Shown here piece after piece: positions 16,089 to 25,166 of a stretch of 64,000 bases of DNA. The notes under the pieces were generated by a model, which did not search any database, was not told the DNA's origin, and saw only the letters and a program-made list of their open reading frames with translations. The position numbers were made by a program, and so were the translations under genes. Position 1 is the first letter of the stretch. Each line of letters opens with the position of its first letter. The DNA is taken from assembly GCF_002153745.1 (NCBI RefSeq), contig NZ_JOPL01000005.1:211034-275033 (forward strand), given 5' to 3'. This DNA comes from Acetobacter sp. DsW_063 (GTDB lineage: Bacteria; Pseudomonadota; Alphaproteobacteria; Acetobacterales; Acetobacteraceae).

Positions 16089-17534
16089 TCACGCGCCAGC
16101 GTAGCCGTCGCCTACCATGTCGAGCGGCTTTACATGCCGGTCGAACGTCTCCGCGTCGACGCCGAGCGCCAGCGCCGCCTCGCGGAGCGTTTCGTCGTGT
16201 TCGATTGCGTGATGAGCGACGGCCGAGGCCTTGTCGTATCCGACCACTGGACTCAGGGCGGTGACCAGCATGACCGAACCTTCGACGTAGCGGCGGATGC
16301 GTTCTTCGTTGAGCGTTGTGCCCTCGACCGAGAAAATGCGGAAATTGTGACAGCCGTCGGCCAGAATGCGGATTGCGTGCAGGACATTCGCCACGATGAC
16401 CGGGCGCATGACGTTCAGTTCCAGATTGCCTTGCGCTCCGGCGAACGCGACGGCTGCGTCGTTGCCCAGCACCTGTGTGGCGATCATGACCAGCGCCTCG
16501 CACTGCGTCGGGTTCACCTTGCCCGGCATGATCGACGAACCGGGTTCGTTTTCCGGCAGGCGCAGTTCTCCCAGCCCGCAACGAGGACCGGAGCCAAGCC
16601 AGCGCATGTCGTTTGCTATCTTCATCAGTGCGACGGCGACGCCGCGCAGGCCTGCCGACGCGCGCACCATGGCGTCAAGACCGCCAAGAGCCGCAAATTT
16701 GTTCGGCGCGGTGACAAAAGCGCGTCCGGTGAGGCTTGCGATCTGCTCAGCGATGGCTCGGCTGAAACCAGGAGGCGCGTTGAGGCCGGTGCCCACGGCG
16801 GTCCCTCCGGCGGCAAGCTGCAACAGGCCGCCCCGGGCGGCTCTCAACGCATCCAGAGCGTCTTCGAGCTGCTGCGCCCAGCCGGACCATTCCTGCCCGA
16901 CAGTCAAAGGCACGGCGTCCTGCAGGTGCGTACGGCCGATCTTCACGACTTTCGCCCACAGTTCCGCTTTGCTGGAGATCGCGGCGACCAGAGCTTCCAC
17001 CTGCGGGATGAGCGCGTCGTCGATCTGCAGGAGCGTGACGACGTGCATCGTGGTGGGAAACGAGTCATTGCTCGATTGCCCCATATTGACGTCGTCATTG
17101 GGATGAACGGGTTTCTTCGAACCGATCTCTCCGCCCAGAAGCTGGATTGCGCGATTTGAGATCACTTCGTTGGCGTTCATATTGGTCTGGGTGCCGGAGC
17201 CGGTTTGCCACACGAACAGCGGGAACTCGTGGTCCAGTTTGCCCGCAGTCACTTCGTCCGCCGCGCGAATGATCGCGTCCGCCTTCCATTGCGGGAGCCG
17301 CCCGTCGGCCGCGTTCACCAAGGCGGCGGCTTTTTTTACCACGCCATAGGCCCGGCACAGCTCGATCGGCATTACGTCGCGGCCGATCGAGAAATGCACC
17401 AGACTGCGTTGCGTCTGCGCGCCCCAGTAATGGTCGGCGGGCACTTCGATGGAGCCCATGGAGTCCGTCTCGACGCGCACGCCGCTTGCATCGATCCCGA
17501 TGGGAAGATCGCGTATCTCGTGATTGTCGCTCAT
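16089..17534 (-). CDS. fumC: Class II fumarate hydratase
   Basis: 481 residues, usual length for the iron-free fumarase of the fumarase/aspartase superfamily. Family blocks are present: HYWGAQTQRSL, WQTGSGTQTNMNANEVI, the NDDVNMGQSSND block with the conserved histidine just before it (KKPVHPND), TAVGTGLN and the signature GSSIMPGKVNP. It interconverts fumarate and malate in the TCA cycle and also takes up the fumarate released by other pathways. The start has AGGAG seven bases upstream. It stands alone on the minus strand. Aspartase is the nearest alternative; the TGSGTQTN and MGQSSND forms favour fumarase. Confidence 0.93.
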   Translation of the reverse strand: MSDNHEIRDLPIGIDASGVRVETDSMGSIEVPADHYWGAQTQRSLVHFSIGRDVMPIELCRAYGVVKKAAALVNAADGRLPQWKADAIIRAADEVTAGKLDHEFPLFVWQTGSGTQTNMNANEVISNRAIQLLGGEIGSKKPVHPNDDVNMGQSSNDSFPTTMHVVTLLQIDDALIPQVEALVAAISSKAELWAKVVKIGRTHLQDAVPLTVGQEWSGWAQQLEDALDALRAARGGLLQLAAGGTAVGTGLNAPPGFSRAIAEQIASLTGRAFVTAPNKFAALGGLDAMVRASAGLRGVAVALMKIANDMRWLGSGPRCGLGELRLPENEPGSSIMPGKVNPTQCEALVMIATQVLGNDAAVAFAGAQGNLELNVMRPVIVANVLHAIRILADGCHNFRIFSVEGTTLNEERIRRYVEGSVMLVTALSPVVGYDKASAVAHHAIEHDETLREAALALGVDAETFDRHVKPLDMVGDGYAGA

Positions 17535-17730
17535 CGCATGCTCCTGACTTTTGAAATTTCAGCTTCAGCCGGTGGGGCCCCGGGCGCGCCCGGCGAGGTG
17601 TGGCGCCTGAAATGCGCCGCGGCTCAGGCGCCTTCCCGGTCACTAGCGCATCGTGATCGCGCCTAAAGTATCCTCATGGAGTCAGGCGCTTTGACCTAAT
17701 CACGATCTGCTGCTGCGGCGAGGCTCCCCA

Positions 17731-18288
17731 TCAGAAGCCTGTGCCCAACGTCGCAATTGCGCCGCGCCGCAGCGCCAGTCCGAGCTGAATCCAGCCGACG
17801 CCGACGAAGATCAACTCCGCAGCGATAATAGTGCCGATCAGCCACAGTCCGGACCACGGAAGAGTAGCATATAACGTCATGCCAACGACAAAGCTGAACA
17901 GCCCGCCAAGCAGGACGACCCACCAGCCGGACAGTTCCCGATGGCGTGCTGCGATCACTGCACGCGTCACGCCGCTGATGACCAGACTGACAGCCACGAA
18001 GATCGTGATGACGACCGAGCCTGCGACCGGTTCCTCTATCAGCAGGCCGCCACCCACAACATACAGCGCGCCTCCGAGAATGGAGAACAGAAAACCTCCC
18101 CAGTCTTTCACTGCGAAAGCGTGGATGACCTGCGCTACGCCAGCGGCGATCAGGAGGGCCCCCAGCACGATTGTGCTGGCGAGCGTGACGGAAATTGCGT
18201 CAACCCATGCGATTGCGCCGAGAACGATGCTGACGACGCCAAGGGCGACGAACAGGAACCAATGTTTTTTGCCGAGAGTTGCGGTCAC
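17731..18288 (-). CDS. HdeD family (DUF308) membrane protein
   Basis: 185 residues made almost entirely of six hydrophobic segments with short loops, including GAIAWVDAISVTLASTIVLGA and the repeated small-residue helices typical of HdeD/DUF308. It starts at GTG. E. coli HdeD is an acid-stress membrane protein; the biochemical role of the family is unknown. In an acid-producing bacterium an acid-resistance role is plausible but inferred. It is followed by fumC after about 200 bp and preceded by a 200-bp gap, so it is probably transcribed alone. Confidence 0.82.
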   Translation of the reverse strand: MTATLGKKHWFLFVALGVVSIVLGAIAWVDAISVTLASTIVLGALLIAAGVAQVIHAFAVKDWGGFLFSILGGALYVVGGGLLIEEPVAGSVVITIFVAVSLVISGVTRAVIAARHRELSGWWVVLLGGLFSFVVGMTLYATLPWSGLWLIGTIIAAELIFVGVGWIQLGLALRRGAIATLGTGF

Positions 18289-18488
18289 GGATCCCGATCC
18301 TTTGTCTTTCGTTTTCTTGCCGAACGATCCTACGCCCTTCCTGGCGCCCGTGTCGCGGTCGGTGATGAACGAGAGCTAATCTGCGCGCGGATTAAACGCT
18401 CGTTCGGAGCATGGCGGATGTGCGGACAAGGGGGTGGTTGACCGACGGCCTGACGGTCACGGCGCCGGAGTAGTCCCGAACCTGCGCG

Positions 18489-19301
18489 TTATTTTGTGCT
18501 GGTCGAAGCGGAGAGGACAGCGCTTTTCGGACCGGGAAACCATGCGTCGGTCCAGCCTCTGAGCCGATAGTCGGTCAGCCCGATCCACTCGTGTGCGGCC
18601 CAGTCCAGCGTCGCCAGACGGCCGCCGAGAGACAGAGGCCATGCGCTTAATCGTTCGCGCGACACATATCCCACAGGCCAGGGCAGCACGTTCCACCCGA
18701 TCTTGCGGAACACCCCTACAGAGCGCGGCATATGGCTGGCGGAGGTAATCAACACCCAGACCTCGTCAGGTTTCGGATGAACAAGGGCGTAGCTGTCAGT
18801 GGCGTTTTCGCGCGTCGTGCGCGAACGATCTTCGTAGATCACGCGGTCTGGAGGCAGTCCAAGCTCGTTGAGAGCCATCCGCGCCCATTTGGCCTCGTTC
18901 GACACGCCCTGCTTGATGTCGCCAGACCCCCCGGTGAAGATCAGTTTCGCATCCGGATACCGGCGGCTCAAGGCCACGAAAGCGGTCAGACGGTTGGCGG
19001 CGTTGGCGATGATCGGCGTCCCTCGGTCCTGACTGAGCACGTCGTCGATCGATCCGCCAAGGACGATGACCCCGTTCACGTGGGCAGGCGGGTCAACGAT
19101 TTGCGGAAAGCGGTCGTCGAGCGGCCTGACCGCCCATTGTTCGACGGGAAATAAGAGGCACGCCCCGAAACCGATGGCGGCGGCCCACACCAGAGCGCGC
19201 CCGGCGCGCGTCGCGCGAAACAGCAGCCCGAGTAGCAACGCCTCGACCAGCAGGGCGGTTGGGGAGAGGGCGATCGTCAGGATTTTGCCGATGGTGAACA
19301 C
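18489..19301 (-). CDS. YdcF/ElyC-like DUF218 membrane protein
   Basis: 270 residues with two N-terminal membrane segments (about 8-27 and 33-52) followed by a DUF218 domain containing GVIVLGGSIDD, FTGGSGDI, EDRSRTTRENA and ITSASHMPRS. Related proteins (ElyC, SanA, YdcF) affect envelope integrity and peptidoglycan or lipid-carrier metabolism. The exact reaction is not established. The start codon is GTG. It lies 31 bp downstream of a GST-like gene on the same strand and may share its transcript. Confidence 0.83.
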   Translation of the reverse strand: MFTIGKILTIALSPTALLVEALLLGLLFRATRAGRALVWAAAIGFGACLLFPVEQWAVRPLDDRFPQIVDPPAHVNGVIVLGGSIDDVLSQDRGTPIIANAANRLTAFVALSRRYPDAKLIFTGGSGDIKQGVSNEAKWARMALNELGLPPDRVIYEDRSRTTRENATDSYALVHPKPDEVWVLITSASHMPRSVGVFRKIGWNVLPWPVGYVSRERLSAWPLSLGGRLATLDWAAHEWIGLTDYRLRGWTDAWFPGPKSAVLSASTSTK

Positions 19302-19332
19302 GGTGCGGGGTCCTCCTGATGAAAGTGCCTCG

Positions 19333-19986
19333 TCAACCGTATTCCGGCACGCCTGGCATTGCGATGAACCCGGGAAGCCCCTTCACGCAAGTTTGCCAGC
19401 GGCGCAGGGCTGGATAATCGTCATGGGAGAGCCCGTAGTCGCGGCACAGGGCGAAGGACGGAAACAGCGCGATATCGGCGATGGTCGGCCTGTCTCCCAC
19501 AAACCAGCTTCCGCCCGAAATTCTGCGCAACGTCATATGGTCTTCCATGATGCGCAGCGCGTCGCGCGCCGTGGTTGACGTCTGCGTTTCGCAGTCATCC
19601 GAAGACGGGCCGAACAGCGCCAACCTGCGCAAACGGCGCGCCTCGGTCAATTCGTATTCGGCGAAGCTCAGCCAGTGGGCGACGGATGCAGCCTCGCCCG
19701 TATCGACCGGAGCCCATCCGGAAGCGGGTCCCGCGAGGACCGCCACGGCTCGCAGCACCGCCATAGCGCCGCATATGGTGGGAAGGTCGTCCGTTCCGGT
19801 CACTCCCTGAAGTGCAGGCAAGCGCCCGGCGGGACTCAGCGCCCGAAAGGAGGGAGCGTCCTGCTCCCGCGCCATCGTCACGTCGATGGCGTGAAGCCGC
19901 GCGGTAAGGCCGCACAATGCCAGCGCAAGGCGGGCGCGGTAGCAATCCTCGTCCAGTTCGTCGTCGTACAGGACAAGATCAGACAT
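19333..19986 (-). CDS. Glutathione S-transferase-like protein
   Basis: 217 residues with a thioredoxin-like N-terminal domain (LVLYDDELDEDCYRARLALAL, then SPAGRLPALQG) and an all-helical C-terminal domain with SWFVGDRPTIADIALFP, the GST signature region. Closest subfamily by motif is the maleylacetoacetate isomerase/zeta or beta type, but the N-terminal catalytic serine motif is not clear. The substrate is unknown. The start overlaps the upstream Rieske gene by 8 bp, pointing to a coupled Rieske-GST pair, and the YdcF-like gene follows by 31 bp. Confidence 0.82.
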   Translation of the reverse strand: MSDLVLYDDELDEDCYRARLALALCGLTARLHAIDVTMAREQDAPSFRALSPAGRLPALQGVTGTDDLPTICGAMAVLRAVAVLAGPASGWAPVDTGEAASVAHWLSFAEYELTEARRLRRLALFGPSSDDCETQTSTTARDALRIMEDHMTLRRISGGSWFVGDRPTIADIALFPSFALCRDYGLSHDDYPALRRWQTCVKGLPGFIAMPGVPEYG

Positions 19987-20722
19987 GTTCGATCACGATG
20001 GCGTCTTTATGTTCCCGTTCCACGTTGTCGCGTAGTGTGCTTGCCCAGCGAGATGCGCGTTGAATCGTCGTCGTTGGCGCGTCTCCTTCTATCAGGACAT
20101 AGAGGCGGGTTTCTTCTCGTCCGATAGCGTGCAGCACGACCACCATGGTCGCGGCGCCCGTCGCGTCGTCGTCCGGCGTTTCGGCGATATCGTGGACAGG
20201 CAGTTTCACCCAAGCGGTCCGATCGTCTGGGCCTATGCCGAGCGTAAGTGCGACGCTGCGCGTCGGTGCGTCGACGCGGATTGTGCGGACGGGCGTTGTC
20301 CGGTGTGCGGGTGACGTCAGGGCGGGTGGTGATTCCGGCGGCTCCACGCCGTCGACCCGGCACCAGATCAGTCCATCGCTTTCAATGGTCGGGAAGGTTG
20401 TCGTTCGGATTGTCGCCGCAGGCTTGAGGCCGGGGTGCGCAGGAATGGTCCTGCAGCGACCTTCGGCGTCGAAGCACCAGCCGTGATAGAGGCAGGCCAG
20501 CATGTCATCGCGCACGAAGCCGAGGCTGAGTCTCATGCCGCGATGCGGGCACCGATCATCGGAGGCCCTCACGTCGCCATGTGAATTCCGCCAGATCGCC
20601 AGTCGTTGCTCGCCGATCCGTGCTCCAGTGACGGAAGCTGGCGGCAGATCGAGCCCCAAAGCCACAGGACGCCAACCATGTGCGTCCACCTCTTCAGGGG
20701 CATCTTGTCCTTGCTCCGTCAC
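19979..20722 (-). CDS. Rieske [2Fe-2S] domain protein
   Basis: About 247 residues from a GTG at 20,722 preceded by GAGGAG; a TTG at 20,806 would add 28 charged residues. The cluster-binding motif is complete: CPHRGMRLSLGF and CLYHGW, i.e. CxH and CxxH 17 residues apart. The protein is shorter than ring-hydroxylating oxygenase alpha subunits, and no mononuclear-iron motif is evident, so it may be an electron-transfer or truncated oxygenase-like protein. It is translationally coupled to a GST-like gene (8-bp overlap). Its substrate cannot be deduced. Confidence 0.78.
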   Translation of the reverse strand: MTEQGQDAPEEVDAHGWRPVALGLDLPPASVTGARIGEQRLAIWRNSHGDVRASDDRCPHRGMRLSLGFVRDDMLACLYHGWCFDAEGRCRTIPAHPGLKPAATIRTTTFPTIESDGLIWCRVDGVEPPESPPALTSPAHRTTPVRTIRVDAPTRSVALTLGIGPDDRTAWVKLPVHDIAETPDDDATGAATMVVVLHAIGREETRLYVLIEGDAPTTTIQRASRWASTLRDNVEREHKDAIVIEHV

Positions 20723-20989
20723 GGCGGACGACTCCTCGGCCGAATTGTTCCCGTTATCATTCTGACATCGTTTCGCATGTGCGTGGAGGGAGAAAAAAGA
20801 CTTCAATACTGACTGGCGAGTGTGACGTCTTTTTGTTAGAACATACCTAGTTAATAGTTACAGTTTTTTCGAAGCAGTGGTGATTGGTCAGGTAAGGGTT
20901 GGCTTCGTCGGGTCAAGTCTGGTTCGCTGTTTCAGGTGCGGCGGCAGGATAGTGCGTCGTGGTCGGCAAGATGCGTGACACGCGCTGAG

Positions 20990-21017
20990 AATCGCCAGAA
21001 ACGCGTTTCTGGCGATT
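20990..21017. repeat. 28-bp perfect palindrome upstream of cydA
   Basis: Each half is AATCGCCAGAAACG and the second half is its exact reverse complement. As RNA it gives a 12-bp stem with a CGCG tetraloop; as DNA it would suit a dimeric regulator. The T-tract that follows is interrupted, so a simple terminator is less likely. Confidence 0.7.
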
Positions 21018-21114
21018 TCACTCAGGTTTTCTTTTGTTCGTTAGGAGTTGGGAGAGTTTCAGCGCCGACAGGACTGCCGATAGCAGCGGTCTTCCGAGCA
21101 GTGAAACGTAAGCG

Positions 21115-21143
21115 GCTGTCTGTGCGTTGAACGCGCAGACAGC
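21115..21143 (+). promoter_or_regulatory. Stem-loop in cydA leader
   Basis: GCTGTCTGTGCGTT (21115-21128) pairs with AACGCGCAGACAGC (21130-21143) with a single G-U. It ends 40 bases before the cydA start and could affect mRNA stability or translation, or be the binding site of a regulator. Confidence 0.5.
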
Positions 21144-21183
21144 TATCCCACGGTATGCGCCTTTGGGACGCGGAGAGTAAGTC

Positions 21184-22620
21184 ATGTTGCAAAGCTCGCA
21201 CGATCTGGCGCTATTGCTGGCTCGATTTCAATTCGCCTTCACCGTCGGCGTGCATATCGTCTTTCCCGCGTTTTCGATCGGACTGGCGGCTTATCTCGCG
21301 GTCCTTGAGGGACTATGGCTGCGAACCGGACGTTCGGTTTATCTTGATCTTTATCGCTATTGGGTAAAGGCGTTTTCCGTCGTTTTCGCCATGGGCGTCG
21401 TGTCGGGGCTCGTCATGGCGTACGAATTCGGAACCAACTGGGCGCCATTCTCCCGCAAGGCCGGTCCTATCACCGGCGTTCTTCTGTCTTACGAAGTGAT
21501 GACGGCGTTCTTCCTGGAGGCCGGGTTCCTTGGCGTCATGCTGTTCGGCATGAACAAGGTCGGGCGGGGATTGCATTTTGCCGCGACGTGTCTGGTCTCC
21601 GTTGGCACCTTGATTTCCATGACCTGGATTCTGGCGTCGAACTCCTGGATGCAGACGCCGCAAGGATATGCAATCGACCCGACGACCGGAAGCTTCATGC
21701 CTGCTGACTGGCTGGCGATCATTTTCAATCCGTCATTCCCGTTTCGGCTGGCGCATATGGGTCTTGCCGCATTTCTGTCAGTCGCCTTCGTCGTCGGTGC
21801 GACGGGCGCCTGGCACATGCTGCGCGCTCGCCGGCAGGGAGAGCCTGTCGCAGAGCCGGTGAAAGTCATGTTCTCCATGGCCATGTGGATGGCCGCCATC
21901 GTCGCGCCGGTGCAGATGCTGGTCGGCGATGCGCATGGACTGAACACACTGAAATATCAGCCTGTGAAGATCGCAGCTATGGAGGGCGACTGGGTTTCTG
22001 AAGGCCGGGCGCCAGAGTTGCTGTTCGGCATCCCCAACATGAAGACGGAGCACACCGATTATGCGGTGGGGATTCCTCTGGTCGGTTCGCTGATCCTCAC
22101 CCACAGCATCGACGGCAAGGTGCCAGGCATGAAGGATTTTCCGCGGGACCAGCGTCCGCCGTCTCCTGTCGTTTTCTTCTCGTTTCGCATCATGATCGCG
22201 CTGGCGGTGCTGATGGCTGGGCTGGGATTCTGGTCGCTGTTTATGCGTTGGCGCAAGCGTCTGTATGAGAGCGCCGCGCTCCATCGCGCAGCGGTCGCGA
22301 TGGCCCCGGCAGGATTCATCGCGCTGCTTTGCGGCTGGGTGACGACGGAGGTTGGTCGCCAACCCTGGACGATCTATGGCTTGCTGCGGACCACGGACAG
22401 CGTGTCTCCCATAGTCCTGTCCAACATCGAACTGTCTCTGGCCGCTTTCGTGATCGTTTATGTTCTGGTTTTTGGCTCAGGCCTTGGAATTCTGATGCGA
22501 ATACTCGGTAGGGCCCCGGAAACGGGAGAGCATGACGTCAACGAGACGTCGGCTGGCGAAATTCTGGGTGGACGGGCACAATCGGCGGCTGTCCGCGCCG
22601 TTACCGACGACGGAGTGTAA
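21184..22620 (+). CDS. cydA: Cytochrome bd-type quinol oxidase subunit I, cyanide-insensitive (CIO) subtype
   Basis: 478 residues, short for CydA because the Q-loop is of the short type, as in cyanide-insensitive oxidases (CioA). Haem ligand regions are visible: VGVHIVFPAFSIGLA (His near 19), FPFRLAHMGLAAF (second His), and the quinol-site segment LKYQPVKIAAMEGDW with its conserved Lys and Glu. The signature GRQPWTIYGLLRT is present. The protein oxidises quinol and reduces oxygen to water at the inner membrane without pumping protons. Acetic acid bacteria commonly use CIO besides bo3 oxidase. It is followed by cydB after 4 bp. Confidence 0.95.
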   Translation: MLQSSHDLALLLARFQFAFTVGVHIVFPAFSIGLAAYLAVLEGLWLRTGRSVYLDLYRYWVKAFSVVFAMGVVSGLVMAYEFGTNWAPFSRKAGPITGVLLSYEVMTAFFLEAGFLGVMLFGMNKVGRGLHFAATCLVSVGTLISMTWILASNSWMQTPQGYAIDPTTGSFMPADWLAIIFNPSFPFRLAHMGLAAFLSVAFVVGATGAWHMLRARRQGEPVAEPVKVMFSMAMWMAAIVAPVQMLVGDAHGLNTLKYQPVKIAAMEGDWVSEGRAPELLFGIPNMKTEHTDYAVGIPLVGSLILTHSIDGKVPGMKDFPRDQRPPSPVVFFSFRIMIALAVLMAGLGFWSLFMRWRKRLYESAALHRAAVAMAPAGFIALLCGWVTTEVGRQPWTIYGLLRTTDSVSPIVLSNIELSLAAFVIVYVLVFGSGLGILMRILGRAPETGEHDVNETSAGEILGGRAQSAAVRAVTDDGV

Positions 22621-22624
22621 GGTC

Positions 22625-23644
22625 ATGACAGGACTCGCATACTGGCTCCCCGTTGTCTGGGCCTGCATTCTTGGTTCCGCCATCATGATCTACGTGATCC
22701 TCGATGGCTTCGATCTAGGGATCGGCATTCTTTTTGCCGTAGAGCGCGACAGGCTGCGACGCGACGTGATGGTGCAGACCATCGCCCCTGTATGGGATGG
22801 CAACGAGACGTGGATGGTGCTGGGCGGCGCTGTGCTTTACGGCGTCTTTCCGGGCGCATATGCAACGTTGTTGCCTGCGCTTTACCTGCCGATCGTCCTG
22901 ATGCTTCTGGCGTTAATTTTTCGAGGCGTTTCCTTCGAGTTTCGTATTTTGACGCGGGACGGGGGACGCGCTGCGCTGTGGGACATCGGCTTCATGGCCG
23001 GATCCGGCGTCGCCGCTTTTTGCCAGGGCTGCATACTCGCGGGCGTCATACAGGGCGTCACGGTTTCGGATGGTGCGTTTGCAGGCGGTCCGCTGGATTG
23101 GCTGACGCCGTTCAGCGTGCTGTGCGGCCTGTCCGTCGTGTGCGGCTATACCCTGCTCGGCGCAACTTGGCTGATCTGGCGCACCTCGGGGGACCTTGAA
23201 GTCTCCGTCCGGAAACTGGCTCCGGCGCTTGCGGCCAGTCTGTTCGTCGCTATCGTGGCGGTCAGCTTCTGGACGCCTATGCTGCACGCGCCATACCTCA
23301 CACGGTGGACGGCTTGGCCGAATGTTCTTTACGTCGCGCCTGTTCCGGTTCTTGTCGTGGCCCTGGGGGCGCTGTTTCTTCTGGGTCTGCGCCGCGCGCA
23401 TTCTCGCACGCCGTTTCTGTGCGTGCTCGGCTGGTTTTTTCTCTGCCTTTCCGGCCTCGCTATTACCGTGTGGCCCTACGCCGTGCCGCCGACGCTGACG
23501 CTGTGGAGCGTGTCTTCCCCACCGTCCAGTCAATTGTTCCAGCTTGTTGGAACGGCTGTGCTTCTGCCGATTATTCTGATCTATTCGGTTTATTCCTATC
23601 ATGTGTTCCGTGGAAAGGTGACGGAAGCAGATGTCCATCACTGA
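22625..23644 (+). CDS. cydB: Cytochrome bd-type quinol oxidase subunit II
   Basis: 339 residues, about eight to nine membrane segments. The start MTGLAYWLPVVW and the following YVILDGFDLGIGILFA and WDGNETWMVLGGAVLYGVFP blocks are diagnostic of CydB. The ATG lies 4 bp after the cydA stop; an in-frame upstream start would lie in cydA and add a polar N-terminus. It forms the heterodimer with CydA in the inner membrane. Its last codons overlap the start of a small DUF2474-type gene in another frame by 14 bp. Confidence 0.95.
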   Translation: MTGLAYWLPVVWACILGSAIMIYVILDGFDLGIGILFAVERDRLRRDVMVQTIAPVWDGNETWMVLGGAVLYGVFPGAYATLLPALYLPIVLMLLALIFRGVSFEFRILTRDGGRAALWDIGFMAGSGVAAFCQGCILAGVIQGVTVSDGAFAGGPLDWLTPFSVLCGLSVVCGYTLLGATWLIWRTSGDLEVSVRKLAPALAASLFVAIVAVSFWTPMLHAPYLTRWTAWPNVLYVAPVPVLVVALGALFLLGLRRAHSRTPFLCVLGWFFLCLSGLAITVWPYAVPPTLTLWSVSSPPSSQLFQLVGTAVLLPIILIYSVYSYHVFRGKVTEADVHH

Positions 23645-23777
23645 CTTGCATTACAGGGATGGAGCCGCGCCGCGCGGCTTCATTCGCCGCTTCGGCTGGT
23701 TCGTAGCGATCTGGGCTGCGAGCACGGTTGCGTTCATAAGTCTTGCGACGCTGCTGCGCTTGCTGGTGCCCCACTGA
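23631..23777 (+). CDS. DUF2474-like micro-subunit of the bd oxidase
   Basis: A 48-residue protein encoded by an ATG overlapping the end of cydB by 14 bp. It has a polar N-terminus (MSITDLHYRDGAAPRGF), then one membrane segment (about 23-45, FVAIWAASTVAFISLATLL) and a short tail ending in VPH. Small single-helix proteins of the DUF2474 family commonly follow cydB of cyanide-insensitive oxidases and are thought to play a CydX-like stabilising role. Size, position and topology fit; the function is inferred. Confidence 0.8.
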   Translation: MSITDLHYRDGAAPRGFIRRFGWFVAIWAASTVAFISLATLLRLLVPH

Positions 23778-23828
23778 ACTTCGGGTCAGGGGGAATGCTC
23801 TAAGTTATTATTTTATCGAGCATCTTCA

Positions 23829-23856
23829 CCCGTTCAAACGAATTCGTCTGAACGGG
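23829..23856. terminator. Probable bidirectional terminator between cyd operon and lysR
   Basis: CCCGTTCA (23829-23836) pairs with TGAACGGG (23849-23856), with further pairing of ACGAATTCGT inside and one mismatch. It lies between convergent genes 50 bp after the micro-subunit stop. Both flanks are moderately T/A-rich, but neither has a long T run. Confidence 0.5.
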
Positions 23857-24024
23857 ATTTGCTTTGGGAGAGGCAAGCGGCGTTGCGGCGGGATACTGCA
23901 CGGTGTCGCTGCCATTGTTCGACGTCGATGCACCGGCGCATAGTTTGGTCGGGCATAGCTGTTGGAACGAGACAACCCACGGGCAGGGCCGCTTCGCTGA
24001 ACGCATTCAGAGTAACCACATGGG

Positions 24025-24930
24025 CTACTCACCGAGAAACACTGCGCGTGCTGCTTCGACTTCCGCGCGCAGGAGCTCGCAAATACGGCGGATGCGGGGA
24101 GCCTCCTGCTCGCCTGAGCGAGTAATCAGCCAGTAGGTTCGGGTCAGCGCGGCCTCATCCGGCAAAATTCTGACCAGTGCTGGGCGTTCCGCCGCTATGA
24201 AAGCGGGCAGGACGGCCAAGCATATCCCTGAACATGCGGCCTCCATCTGTGCATGAAGGCTGGAATTCTGGATACGCACCGATTTGAGCGGCACGCCGAG
24301 TTCCTCAAGGTAGTCCAGCCCGCGCGTGAACAGCAGTTCGTCGACATACCCGGCGAACACGTGCTGTGCGAGGTCCGTCGTCGTGCGGATCGGCGGGTTG
24401 CGCGCGAGGTACTCGGGAGAGCCGTAAACAAAGAGCCGGTAATCCGTGAGCGGCGTCGCAGAGAAACGTTCGCCCGGCGGCACATGCAGGGTGATGAGAA
24501 TGTCGGCCTGATGTCGTGACAGGGTGACGATCTGCTGGATCGTCACCATTTCAACGGTCAGATTGGGATTGCTTTCGATAAGCGTGCCGATTCTGGACGC
24601 GAGAAAGAAATTGCCTATCCCCTCTAGCGCGCTGATCCTGACTGTTCCGGACAATCCGCCAGCCGGAGCGTTTTCAGCCAGCCGCCCGGCTTCACGGTTC
24701 ATCGCTTCGACCGAAGCCAGAAGACGCTCGCCATGGCGCGTCAGCGCGTAGCCGCGTAGATGGCGCTCGAACAGGCTGACGCCCATGGCCTGTTCAAGAG
24801 ACTGAATGTGTCTTCCAACCGTAGCGTGGTCGACGCCGAGGGTTCTGCCCGCGACAGAAAGCGAACCCGCACGGGCGACCGCATGGAAATACTGAAGGTC
24901 TCGCCAGTCCAGACCGCGCTTCATCGTCAT
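24025..24930 (-). CDS. LysR-type transcriptional regulator
   Basis: 301 residues of standard architecture: an N-terminal winged HTH (WRDLQYFHAVARAGSLSVAGRT, VDHATVGRHIQSLEQ) and a C-terminal effector domain. ATG at 24,930 is preceded by GGAG. It is divergent from the iron alcohol dehydrogenase gene with a 283-bp gap, the usual arrangement of a LysR protein with its target operon, so it probably controls the dehydrogenase-MHS permease pair. The effector is unknown. Confidence 0.9.
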   Translation of the reverse strand: MTMKRGLDWRDLQYFHAVARAGSLSVAGRTLGVDHATVGRHIQSLEQAMGVSLFERHLRGYALTRHGERLLASVEAMNREAGRLAENAPAGGLSGTVRISALEGIGNFFLASRIGTLIESNPNLTVEMVTIQQIVTLSRHQADILITLHVPPGERFSATPLTDYRLFVYGSPEYLARNPPIRTTTDLAQHVFAGYVDELLFTRGLDYLEELGVPLKSVRIQNSSLHAQMEAACSGICLAVLPAFIAAERPALVRILPDEAALTRTYWLITRSGEQEAPRIRRICELLRAEVEAARAVFLGE

Positions 24931-25166
24931 CAACGCTCCGCGAGCGCCCCGGTAGCATGCTTCTCCCCGCGACGACGCAAACCGGCGTTCCGCGAAAAGA
25001 TCAGGGGCGGGTTTTCCGGCTGGTAACGCCGGTTTTCGGCAGACAAAGCCACATCGCTCCCACGACCTTGGGGGCGACCTGTGCAGATTTGCACGGCCTG
25101 TGGGCGAAATCGCCTAATTTTACCGAGAGCGCGGCGACGGTAAGCGGGACGCAACAATAACGAGAA

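Larger units (their letters stand above)
20807..21183 (+). promoter_or_regulatory. Upstream region and structured leader of cydAB
   Basis: No gene is found in this 377-bp stretch. Besides an AT-rich segment (20,825-20,875) that could hold promoters for both directions, it has three inverted repeats before cydA: a 28-bp perfect palindrome (20,990-21,017), a 14-bp stem with one G-U pair (21,115-21,143), and a short TCCCA...TGGGA repeat just before the start. The ribosome site GGAG lies 8 bases before ATG. The arrangement suggests oxygen- or redox-dependent control, which is inference. Confidence 0.5.

Noticed and set aside
16134..17159. A 341-codon plus-strand frame opposite fumC
   Set aside because: Antisense to fumC, whose family motifs are unambiguous.
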